Shown here: piece by piece, positions 6,939 to 14,193 of the stretch
Layout of the letters: every line of letters begins with the position of its first letter
Position numbering within the stretch: position 1 is the stretch's first letter
Assembly: GCA_937906165.1 (NCBI GenBank)
Contig: CALCYA010000083.1
Span: 1 to 33,063 of the forward strand
Direction: 5' to 3'
DNA length: 33,063 nt
From: an uncultured Bacteroidales bacterium
Lineage (GTDB): Bacteria > Bacteroidota > Bacteroidia > Bacteroidales > Bacteroidaceae
Notes under the pieces: generated by a model
The model's input: only the letters and a program-made list of their open reading frames with translations
Database searches by the model: none
What the model was told of the DNA's origin: nothing
Translations under genes and position numbers: made by a program

Positions 6939-7265
6939 ATGAGAAAGATAATTGCATACAAACGGTATTATGCCGACTTTATGGCAAAATTATCCCAACC
7001 TGAACGAATAAAAATAATGCGTGCATTGTTATTATTTGAAACGGAAGATAAAATACCGCACCATTACATAAAGTATATTCGCGACGAGATATATGAATTT
7101 CGAGTGAATTACGGCAATAATGAGTTCCGTATCTTTTTCATATACGATGGTGATACCATTGTGGTTTTGTTCAACTGTTTTAAGAAGAAAACCCAAAAGA
7201 CACCCGACAGTGAAATAAAAAAAGCAGTACAATTAAAGAAGGAGTATTATGAGCAAAAAGAATGA
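6939..7265 (+). CDS. HigB/RelE-superfamily toxin (Gp49-like)
   Basis: A 108-aa protein of the RelE/HigB superfamily, phage-derived Gp49-like branch; members cleave mRNA at the ribosome. Visible hallmarks are the N-terminal helix-rich segment (FMAKLSQPERIKIMRAL), a central EIYEFRVNYGNNEFRIFFIYDG core matching the family's E(L/F)R(v)xxxxxxxRiffxyd pattern, then IVVLFNCFKKKTQKTPDSEI, where HigB/RelE proteins have the conserved strand and the lysine/threonine-rich turn. Residue length is normal for the family. Gene order toxin then antitoxin, with a 17-nt overlap, is typical of higBA. Expression is probably held down by the antitoxin on the operator at 6897-6920. Confidence 0.88.
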   Translation: MRKIIAYKRYYADFMAKLSQPERIKIMRALLLFETEDKIPHHYIKYIRDEIYEFRVNYGNNEFRIFFIYDGDTIVVLFNCFKKKTQKTPDSEIKKAVQLKKEYYEQKE

Positions 7266-7545
7266 AATTTATGATGTAAGTGCCGAACTTGCAAGGGAGT
7301 TTGGCGAGGTTGGTACTCAAACTCGTGCTGAGGCCACTGCAAGGGCTTGGGAAGAGTACAATGCACAGATATTGCTCGATGCTCGTAAGAACGCGCGTTT
7401 GACACAGGCAGAACTTGCCGAGCGTATCGGTGCTGATAAGAGTTATATATCGCGCATTGAGCGAGGAATAACAGTTCCTACAGTTGCAACCCTTTATAAG
7501 ATTGCAGCTGCAATGGGACTGACAGTAGAGTTGAAACCAATCTGA
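7249..7545 (+). CDS. HigA-type XRE antitoxin
   Basis: A 98-aa helix-turn-helix protein. The XRE/Cro HTH occupies about residues 40-94: ILLDARKNARLTQAELAERI, then GADKSYISRIERGITVPTV, ending TLYKIAAAMGLTVELKPI. The N-terminal 40 residues, including a helix rich in Ala and Arg, probably neutralise the toxin. It overlaps higB by 17 nt and has an AAGAAGGAG sequence 5-13 bases before its ATG, inside higB; this is a rare case here of a Shine-Dalgarno-like site deciding a start. The antitoxin should bind the 6897-6920 palindrome. Its composition is less AT-rich than the toxin gene and closer to the host. Confidence 0.88.
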   Translation: MSKKNEIYDVSAELAREFGEVGTQTRAEATARAWEEYNAQILLDARKNARLTQAELAERIGADKSYISRIERGITVPTVATLYKIAAAMGLTVELKPI

Positions 7546-7566
7546 TTGATAGGATGTCACAAATTT

Positions 7567-7636
7567 GCACGATGAGACAAAAGAGCAGATTAATCTGCTC
7601 TTTTTATATGCAAGCTCTCCCGCTTTTTAAAGAGGG
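7567..7636 (+). repeat. Right copy of island-flanking direct repeat
   Basis: This segment matches 2311-2381, including GCACGATG, the whole terminator hairpin and the start of the next hairpin repeat. It lies 21 bp past the antitoxin stop and marks the right edge of the AT-rich island. Confidence 0.6.
7579..7605 (+). terminator. Terminator after the higBA-type pair
   Basis: The same perfect 26-base palindrome as at 2323-2348 (arms 7579-7591 and 7592-7604) followed by T residues. It should end the toxin-antitoxin transcript. Confidence 0.8.
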
Positions 7637-7740
7637 CAAAGTTGCGAGTAAGTGAGTGTAATGCAAACTTGTTTGTAATTACACAACGAACGGGAGCAAA
7701 TTCGCCAAAGGCAAATACCCGAATGGGGGGGGAGGGAGTT
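7612..7740 (+). repeat. Hairpin-string element C
   Basis: This element resembles the one at 2358-2590. It opens AAGCTCTCCCGC, has CCC-GAAT-GGG near its right end and closes GGGAGGGAGTT. In the middle GTGTAAT (7656-7662) pairs with ATTACAC (7678-7684), enclosing CAAA-CTTG-TTTG. The flanks GCGAGTAAG and AACGA(A/G)CGGGAGCA are shared with the repeat at 32953-33063. An 89-aa ORF crossing it is judged spurious. Confidence 0.6.
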
Positions 7741-7774
7741 CTTATGGCGCAGCGACAGGCTGCGATAAGACGGC

Positions 7775-7908
7775 GTTGTCAATTTAAAAGATATAATCGA
7801 CAATGCGAGCAGCAAAAGGTCACGCGAAGAACCGCGCCAGTGGTGCCGCGTGGGTTGCGGTTGGCAAGTGTTGTCAATTATAACAAAAATCGGCAATGCT
7901 TGCAGCAA
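7775..7908 (+). repeat. Pair of imperfect 40-bp direct repeats
   Basis: Copies at 7775-7815 and 7870-7908 share GTTGTCAATT at the left and AATCG(A/G)CAATGC followed by GCAGCAA at the right. Within each copy TTGTC and GACAA/GGCAA can pair. A related TTGTCAA...TTGACAA arrangement lies at 2623-2663. With 7612-7740 this accounts for the 400-bp gap between the antitoxin and the TPR gene. Confidence 0.5.
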
Positions 7909-7945
7909 TAGGGCGCAGGATGCGTGGCATAGTCACGCCCCCGCA

Positions 7946-8848
7946 TTACTCCGCGCTCAGTTCCTGTACAGCGGCTTTGGCATTCTCTGAAAATTCCGCG
8001 TCGTTGGAATCCGCCAAAATGCGGTAGTATTTAAGGGCATTCTGTTTGTCGCCCAACTTTTCATAGGTATAAGCTATGTTATTGACAACAAGCATATCAC
8101 CAGGAGAAACGCTGTATGCTGACAGATACCAGTCGAGGGCACTCTTCAGGTCCCCTGCATAGAACCTCATCACCCCTTTGTCACTCAAGAAGACGGGGTC
8201 TTTCGGGTAAAAGCGGACGCAGGCATCCACCATATTCTCGGCAGACACCAAATCTTCGGCATCGACAAGCCGAGAAAGATAATCCTGTATACAGTCTCTC
8301 ATATATGACACGCCGTCGGTTTCAACAGGCTTATCAAGGGTACCGAGCCATTTATTGTCATTAACCACTGAATGCTCGACCATGGAACATACTTCTTTGA
8401 CAGCAGATGCATTCTCCCCGACTTTAAGATGCACTGTGATTTTTCCCAACCTTAAATCTATTCTATCCGGGTACTTTGCGATGCCGTCTGCCAGAATTGC
8501 CTTTGTGTAACCTACCCTAACCGAATCGGTCTGAACCTCACTGTACATGTATTGCGTATTCCCCAAAGAGTCCTCCATGACATAATAACCTCTTCCGTCG
8601 GCGGGTTTCTCTGCCGAAAGGGTTATCACATCACTGACAGCGTCCATGAAATAATAGTTTGCACGTAACGAGAAGAGCTCCGCATCACCGGGGTACAGTC
8701 TCTCCCAATCAGAAATAAGTGACACTACAGTTGTTGTATCGTGTTCCGATACCGCCTTGCTGAATCTGTCATAAAGTTCCGCCTTTGTTTGGGCAAATAC
8801 AGCACAAGAGAGCAGCATGAAAATGAATGTAGAAAAGATACGACGCAT
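7946..8848 (-). CDS. Tetratricopeptide-repeat periplasmic protein
   Basis: A 300-aa exported protein with a signal peptide (about residues 1-19, ending VFAQ). The C-terminal third carries TPR-type helices, clearest in DMLVVNNIAYTYEKLGDKQNALKYYRILA (about residues 250-280), with another likely repeat at PVFLSDKGVMRFYAGDLKSALDWYLSAY. The middle segment (about 60-150) contains an insertion of unknown fold. TPR proteins are protein-interaction scaffolds, and nothing here reveals the partner. The gene is monocistronic, followed by a repeat-rich gap and preceded by a 354-bp non-coding gap. The start is the ATG directly before the signal peptide. Confidence 0.8.
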   Translation of the reverse strand: MRRIFSTFIFMLLSCAVFAQTKAELYDRFSKAVSEHDTTTVVSLISDWERLYPGDAELFSLRANYYFMDAVSDVITLSAEKPADGRGYYVMEDSLGNTQYMYSEVQTDSVRVGYTKAILADGIAKYPDRIDLRLGKITVHLKVGENASAVKEVCSMVEHSVVNDNKWLGTLDKPVETDGVSYMRDCIQDYLSRLVDAEDLVSAENMVDACVRFYPKDPVFLSDKGVMRFYAGDLKSALDWYLSAYSVSPGDMLVVNNIAYTYEKLGDKQNALKYYRILADSNDAEFSENAKAAVQELSAE

Positions 8849-9202
8849 ATTTGTTTAGAGTTTAGAAGCTGTTTAAGAAACGGTTTAAATTTCTAAAAAA
8901 AGTATTCTTATATTTGAAACTGCCATTTCGTTGATTTTCGCTAAACAGGCAACTCGCCTTGACTTTGTAAAGATATACTTTTGCCAACACAAAAGCAAAC
9001 GTACAGTTTAATTTGCGGACAAAAGACAACAAGTCGTGCAGAGGCATCTCCCGGCACGACTTATCATTATAGGACTTTACCGCAACCTTTAATAGTCTAT
9101 CACCTTACCACTACAAGATATACACCTGCAGCAGATACACAAACCAAATCGGACTAAACCGTCACGACAACCCTTAACCTTCCACCATTAGACATTACTC
9201 CC
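8849..9202. other. 354-bp non-coding gap with a hairpin and a shared motif
   Basis: No convincing ORF lies here. AAGTCGTGC (9031-9039) pairs with GCACGACTT (9054-9062), with an inner GAG/CTC pairing; it lies past the end of the acetyltransferase gene and may end that transcript. At 8874-8892 is a motif TAAGAAACGGTTTAAATTT, found again with two changes at 19612-19630. The rest shows nothing I can name. Confidence 0.45.
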
Positions 9203-9691
9203 TTAACCCCTCACCCATAACCTTTCTATCCCCTTTTCGTCGAGCCTATAAGTTGTCCACTCGTCGAGCGGAACGGCACCCAACGAACGGTAGAACTCTA
9301 TGCTAGGGGTGTTCCAGTTGAGACACACCCACTCCATCCTGCCACAGCGGCGCTCACGCGCAATCTTCACAAGTTCCATAAAGAGAGCCTTTCCATAGCC
9401 CTTGCCACGATGCTCGGGGCAAACATACAGGTCCTCAAGATAAAGACCACCGCGCCCCACGAAGGTAGAGAAGTTATGGAAGAAAAGTGCAAAACCCACC
9501 TCCTTGCCACCTTCTACAGCAAAAATGACCTCGGCACGGCACTTGTCGAACAGCTGTTCCTCAAGCATCCCTACAGTAGCCTCAACCTCGTTATCCATCT
9601 TCTCGTATTTCGCTATCCCTTTGATGAATTCAAGTATAAGGGCCGTGTCTTCACGCACAGCCTTGCGTATAACAAAATCTTTTTTCTCCAT
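9203..9691 (-). CDS. GNAT-family N-acetyltransferase
   Basis: A 162-aa acetyltransferase of the GNAT fold, transferring an acetyl group from acetyl-CoA to an amine; the substrate is unknown. The N-terminal strand-helix (FVIRKAVREDTALILEFIKGIA) and GFALFFHNFSTFVGRGGLYLEDLYV lead into the acetyl-CoA pyrophosphate-binding loop RGKGYGKALF (about residues 97-106), then WNTPSIEFYRSLGAVPLDEW, as in the spermidine/diamine acetyltransferase-like branch (SSAT type). The frame is open to 9760, but those extra 23 codons overlap a hairpin that should end the beta-galactosidase transcript, so the ATG at 9691 is preferred. Confidence 0.85.
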   Translation of the reverse strand: MEKKDFVIRKAVREDTALILEFIKGIAKYEKMDNEVEATVGMLEEQLFDKCRAEVIFAVEGGKEVGFALFFHNFSTFVGRGGLYLEDLYVCPEHRGKGYGKALFMELVKIARERRCGRMEWVCLNWNTPSIEFYRSLGAVPLDEWTTYRLDEKGIERLWVRG

Positions 9692-9705
9692 ATACCAATA
9701 AACGA

Positions 9706-9749
9706 AGGCAGGTTCCACAAACCTTCTTATAGATTTATAGAACCTGCCT
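9706..9749 (-). terminator. Hairpin downstream of the beta-galactosidase gene
   Basis: AGGCAGGTTC (9706-9715) pairs perfectly with GAACCTGCCT (9740-9749). It lies 21 bp past the stop of the minus-strand GH2 gene and is followed on that strand by TTCGTTTATT, so it is a plausible but weak terminator. Confidence 0.55.
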
Positions 9750-9769
9750 GTATTATACAATTCCTTATA

Positions 9770-12700
9770 TTACCACTTCAAGAACTTGTGGGTACGTACA
9801 GTACCTGCACTCTTGATTATTGCAAGGTAAGAGCCCTTTGGCTGTGCGGCGAGCGCCACTGTAGCCTCTCCACCTGCAGCCACAGCCTTTGCAAGCTGCA
9901 CACCGCCAAGGTTGACAACAGTAACCTCCGCGCTCTGACCAAGACCTGAACAACGCAATGTCTGTGACTCTGGATCGTACTCGACAACCGCCTCACCGGC
10001 ACCGACATTCTCCACGCCTGTATCGTTGCCGTTGATTGTGCTCACGCGCATTTTGTGCGAAACGGCAGAGTAAGGACAGTAGTATTGATATTCTGTACCC
10101 GGGCCGCAGCTACCGTTACCCAAACCACGCTGCATATAATCGAATGTTGCATAGACAACATCGCTCTTCTCGAGGTCCCATGGGTGAAGAACCGGTGTCA
10201 GGTACTGTGTCTGATCGTAGTGTGAAAGCGAGAAGGAAACATCACCTTCAGTCTCTATCTTGATTGCATTGCCATTATCGGGGTTCCACAAGGTGAGATC
10301 ACGCAGAGCCATACGGTTACCGTGTGACTGCGGATGGGCATACATCTCGAACATATCGTCCACGGTTGTCGTATAACGTCCGAGGAACGAGCCTGTCTGA
10401 CGGTCGACATAGTTCGCCCATGGACCCTTCGCATAGTACTCGACATTCTCATAGCCGGCAGGGAAAATCAGGTCAAGACCCACGCGGCGCAAACTGTTTG
10501 TTCTTGGGCTATAGTCAACCTTCATGTCAACCACGCCGCTTGCATACACGGTATATGTTATCACATAAGGACACTTACTGTGTGTAACATTGACTGTAAT
10601 GTTGCATGTAAGGCCGTCGCCTGAAAGTGCGCTGCTGACGGTAGCTGAGTTTATGGATGTTGTTGCATCGCCAAAATTATGATTGCCATAAGGGCTCTCG
10701 TTCTCAATCCAGCGGATATTGCTGTATATGGGGAACCTTCCTGGCTCAAGTACCTGTACACCGTTAGCAATCCACTCCTTCACAAAGCCCTGTGCATCGA
10801 GTTTGAAGCTGATGTTGCCGTTTGTCACAGACACACCGTTACTTTTGCTGACAGTCAGTACATCACCTGCCTGCTGGACAGCAGCCAAAGAGGTACGTGC
10901 CTGGAGCACAAACTGCTCGGTTGCCATTGGATAGCCCGCCTCGCACCACGCCTCAGCCTCTTTCTTGAGAAGCTCAACATTGAGCAGATACTCCTTGCCG
11001 CTCTCAATGGAAGTTGCAATATCCAGGGCTACTGCAGCTGTAAAGCTCGGAGCTGTAGCAGGAATTCCAACGGTAGATGTCTCTACGACTTCACCGTCGC
11101 ATAGCACTGAATAACGCAAATCGAATTCATCGAGATTCAAGAAATTGTACTTGTTCTTTATTGAAAGAGTACCATTGCTGTATGTAAATTTCACATACTG
11201 GTATACCTTTTTGACCTCAGTGAGTTTTGGGGTCCACGCACGGTCGGCAGTAATGATACCGTTGTTGCAGAAATTACCCTGATGTGGTCCAGGGTAGTCG
11301 TAGCCACTGGTATACACAGGGAAGCCGTTCTTCTCAAGTTCACCGCTCTTTATTGCCTGTGGGTCATAGATAGACTGGTCTACCCAATCCCATATACAGC
11401 CACCGATGCCGTAACGGCTGCTCTCAATGATGTCCCAATAGTCCTGAAGGTTACCTACGGCATTACCCATGGCGTGAGCATACTCGCATAGGAAGAATGG
11501 CTCGGCACCGATACTGCTGTTAGAGTATGAGCGCACATAACTCAAGTCGGGATACATCTTTGAATGCATATCTGTATTGTTGGCAGAGTTCTCGTTAGAA
11601 TAACCCTCATAGTGGATTGGACGCGGGTCAAGAGCCTTGACTGCTGCATATGTGGCATCGAAGTTGACACCTGTACCCGATTCGTTACCAAGTGACCAGA
11701 AGACAATTGACGGGTGGTTGCGGTCACGGTATACCATGCGCACCGTACGGTCGACATACTGTGCTTTCCATGTGGGATCGTTCGATATACAGTTGTTCTT
11801 CATCTCACTCCAGCTCTTGTGGCATTCCACATCGGCCTCATCCATTACATAAAGGCCATAGTAGTCGAACATTGCATACATCTTGGCCTGACGCGGATAG
11901 TGGCTTGTACGAACGATGTTCATGTTGCTCTGCTTCATCATCTCCACATCCTTTAGCATAGTGGGAACATCAATTGCGCGACCATAAAGAGGATGTGTAT
12001 CCTGAGTGTTCACGCCCTTGAAGAAGACACGCTGGCCGTTGATGCGCACCACGCCGTTCTTTATCTCGATGTGACGGAAACCGTATTTTGTAGAGAACAC
12101 CATCTCCTCATTGCCGGCAGCATCCTTCTGACGCACAACAACGGTATAAAGATTAGGAGTTTCAGCTGTCCATGCCTGCAGCCCGGTGAGGTCGCTGAAC
12201 AGGATGTCGCAATTTGCGACAGTCTCGCCCTCAGCCAACTCTACATTGACGTTATTTGTAGCGACAACAGCGCCGTCGGGAGCTATAAGCTCAACCTCGA
12301 TGCTCTTTGAGGCAGCCACAGCAGTGCGGTTGTCAACCTCAAGGGCAACATTCATGCTGCCGCCTGTGTATGAAGTATTGAGAGTGCTGGTGATATAATG
12401 GTCACGGACAAAAGTCTTTGGTGTGGCATAGAGATACACGTCACGGTGCAAACCACTCATGTGGAACATATCCTGACCCTCGAGATAAGAGGCATCGCTC
12501 CAACGGAACACCTGTACACAGATATTGTTCTCTCCGGTACGTACATAAGCACTTATGTCGAATTCGTGATCATTGTTACCGCCCTGTGTGTAGCCCACAT
12601 ACTGGCCATTGACCCATACGAAAGCTGCACTATAAAGGCCGTCGAAGTGCAGGAACACATTCTTTGCATCCCAGCCTGCAGGGAGGTCGAATGTACGGCG

Positions 12701-14029
12701 GTATGAACCTACCGGATTGTCACCAACACCCTCGACCTTGTTCGCAACGTATGGAGGATTGTTGTGGAAAGCATACTCCACATTCACATATAGAGGCAGG
12801 TCGTAGCCCTTCATCTCCCAACAAGAGGGAACATCGATGTCGTCCCATGCTGATACATCGGCATTGTCACCCCAGAAAGCATCCTCTTTTGGACGTGCCG
12901 AAGGATCCTTTACGAAGTTGAATTTCCATGTACCGTTGAGTGAGAGGTAATCGGCCTTCTCCGGAGTGAGCCATGGAAGATTGTAATTAGCGTCCTCTTT
13001 CATTGCAGTTGTGGAGGTATAAGGGATGAATGTGGCATGGGCAGCCTCCTTGTTCTCTTCGAACACCTGCTGGTTCTCCCAATAGTCGCCTAGTGGAGCA
13101 GGGACCTCGGTAAAGAAGAACTTAGTATCGTCACCGCTTATGTCAGTGGTTGTAACCAGTTGTTCGCCGGCAACCGACTTGATATAGTATTTTGTGCTCT
13201 GATATAAACCGTACAGGCGGAAAGTTCCGTCACCCACCTCCTCGGCATAAACATTCTGGTTATAGTTGTCGGCATCTTTTGTGTAGAGCAATGGAGTCCG
13301 GTCACCATTGAGGTACATATCGAGTGAGAGATCACAGCTGTGAACTGTAAAGACAAGGGCATCCTTTCCAGAAGATATTTTCCACATCTGTCCCTCGTCG
13401 CCTTCAACATAAGGTTTTGAATATACATACGACGACGGTTTGCTGCCTTCGGGTGCCGTAAACACCTCCTTGTTGGCAACATTGCTTATGACAAAAGTCT
13501 TGCCCGAAGTAGGAGGCAATGCCTGACGCTTGCCTGTATCGTGGAAACGGAACAGGATGGCATTACCTGAAAGGTTATAGGACATCGTGGGATAACTGCC
13601 CGATGCACCCAAATACTGGTAAGGATTCGCAGCATTGGCAAGTTTGTAGATATCCGGCTCTACCTCAATCAGCAGGAACTGCTGGTTGGGATTTGCGGGC
13701 TCATAGTTCCACTGTACTGGGTATCCCACACCGGGAGCCATATCAAGCGCCTTACCCGAAGTGGGGTTAACAAGGATGATGACACCATCGACCTCAGTAG
13801 GATAAAGAGCCCACTCCTGACCAAAGCTGGCAGCATTGTCGGCTGCAAAGATAATTCTCGCATCATTGTTCATATTGTCACCATTGGACAGAAACCTACC
13901 GTTGGAGACATTCTCAATCCTGTAGATTGTCATAGCCGATGGTTCAAGGCCGTCGGCATAAGCCGTTGTGGTACAAAGAGACGCAAGGAGCGTGAGGGCC
14001 ACAACAAATAGTCTTGAAATTCTTTTCAT
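9770..14029 (-). CDS. GH2 beta-galactosidase with T9SS sorting domain
   Basis: A 1419-aa secreted glycosidase. After a signal peptide (about 1-25, ending TAYA) come two ricin-like carbohydrate-binding stretches (about 33-170 and 175-310). The GH2 body starts near 340, with the sugar-binding domain (NLPWLTPEKADYLSLNGTWK), an Ig-like domain, and the TIM barrel from about 670. The acid/base is Glu783 in WSLGNESG and the nucleophile Glu849 in FLCEYAHAMGN. A beta-galactosidase small-chain domain follows (about 1075-1320). The last 82 residues (from GVENVGAGEAVVEYDPE to the end GSYLAIIKSAGTVRTHKFLKW without spaces) resemble a type IX secretion C-terminal domain, so the enzyme is probably exported through SprA to the cell surface. 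It is far longer than LacZ (about 1024 aa) because of these added domains. Confidence 0.9.
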   Translation of the reverse strand: MKRISRLFVVALTLLASLCTTTAYADGLEPSAMTIYRIENVSNGRFLSNGDNMNNDARIIFAADNAASFGQEWALYPTEVDGVIILVNPTSGKALDMAPGVGYPVQWNYEPANPNQQFLLIEVEPDIYKLANAANPYQYLGASGSYPTMSYNLSGNAILFRFHDTGKRQALPPTSGKTFVISNVANKEVFTAPEGSKPSSYVYSKPYVEGDEGQMWKISSGKDALVFTVHSCDLSLDMYLNGDRTPLLYTKDADNYNQNVYAEEVGDGTFRLYGLYQSTKYYIKSVAGEQLVTTTDISGDDTKFFFTEVPAPLGDYWENQQVFEENKEAAHATFIPYTSTTAMKEDANYNLPWLTPEKADYLSLNGTWKFNFVKDPSARPKEDAFWGDNADVSAWDDIDVPSCWEMKGYDLPLYVNVEYAFHNNPPYVANKVEGVGDNPVGSYRRTFDLPAGWDAKNVFLHFDGLYSAAFVWVNGQYVGYTQGGNNDHEFDISAYVRTGENNICVQVFRWSDASYLEGQDMFHMSGLHRDVYLYATPKTFVRDHYITSTLNTSYTGGSMNVALEVDNRTAVAASKSIEVELIAPDGAVVATNNVNVELAEGETVANCDILFSDLTGLQAWTAETPNLYTVVVRQKDAAGNEEMVFSTKYGFRHIEIKNGVVRINGQRVFFKGVNTQDTHPLYGRAIDVPTMLKDVEMMKQSNMNIVRTSHYPRQAKMYAMFDYYGLYVMDEADVECHKSWSEMKNNCISNDPTWKAQYVDRTVRMVYRDRNHPSIVFWSLGNESGTGVNFDATYAAVKALDPRPIHYEGYSNENSANNTDMHSKMYPDLSYVRSYSNSSIGAEPFFLCEYAHAMGNAVGNLQDYWDIIESSRYGIGGCIWDWVDQSIYDPQAIKSGELEKNGFPVYTSGYDYPGPHQGNFCNNGIITADRAWTPKLTEVKKVYQYVKFTYSNGTLSIKNKYNFLNLDEFDLRYSVLCDGEVVETSTVGIPATAPSFTAAVALDIATSIESGKEYLLNVELLKKEAEAWCEAGYPMATEQFVLQARTSLAAVQQAGDVLTVSKSNGVSVTNGNISFKLDAQGFVKEWIANGVQVLEPGRFPIYSNIRWIENESPYGNHNFGDATTSINSATVSSALSGDGLTCNITVNVTHSKCPYVITYTVYASGVVDMKVDYSPRTNSLRRVGLDLIFPAGYENVEYYAKGPWANYVDRQTGSFLGRYTTTVDDMFEMYAHPQSHGNRMALRDLTLWNPDNGNAIKIETEGDVSFSLSHYDQTQYLTPVLHPWDLEKSDVVYATFDYMQRGLGNGSCGPGTEYQYYCPYSAVSHKMRVSTINGNDTGVENVGAGEAVVEYDPESQTLRCSGLGQSAEVTVVNLGGVQLAKAVAAGGEATVALAAQPKGSYLAIIKSAGTVRTHKFLKW

Positions 14030-14066
14030 AAATTATAGTCAGTTGGTTTTATTTCATCTGCGGACG

Positions 14067-14074
14067 CAAAGATA
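14067..14074 (-). promoter_or_regulatory. -7 box of the beta-galactosidase gene
   Basis: The complement of 14067-14074 is TATCTTTG, fitting TAnnTTTG, 38 bp before the ATG. The upstream region is very AT-rich with no clear -33 TTTG. Confidence 0.5.
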
Positions 14075-14154
14075 TTAAAAGTTATGAATTTATAATAAAT
14101 TATAAAATATAAGTTCAGGATTTTATATTTTTTTCAGAACTCGCTTTTTTGGTG

Positions 14155-14162
14155 TATCTTCG
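14155..14162 (+). promoter_or_regulatory. Probable -7 box of the M23 peptidase gene
   Basis: TATCTTCG differs from TAnnTTTG at one position; a T-rich stretch lies about 20 bp upstream. A start near 14169 would exclude the upstream ATG at 14149 and supports translation from 14194. Confidence 0.4.
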
Positions 14163-14193
14163 CGAGAGATTAGAACAGACACACAAAAGGACA

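Noticed and set aside
7642..7911. 89-aa plus-strand ORF
   Set aside because: It lies entirely within repeat elements and has a skewed Arg/Gln composition with no family resemblance.
9692..9760. 23-codon extension of the acetyltransferase
   Set aside because: It coincides with an inverted repeat that should end the upstream gene, and the family pattern starts at MEKKDFVIRK.
10679..11104. 141-aa plus-strand ORF antisense to the beta-galactosidase
   Set aside because: The opposite frame encodes a clearly conserved GH2 protein; this is a shadow of it.
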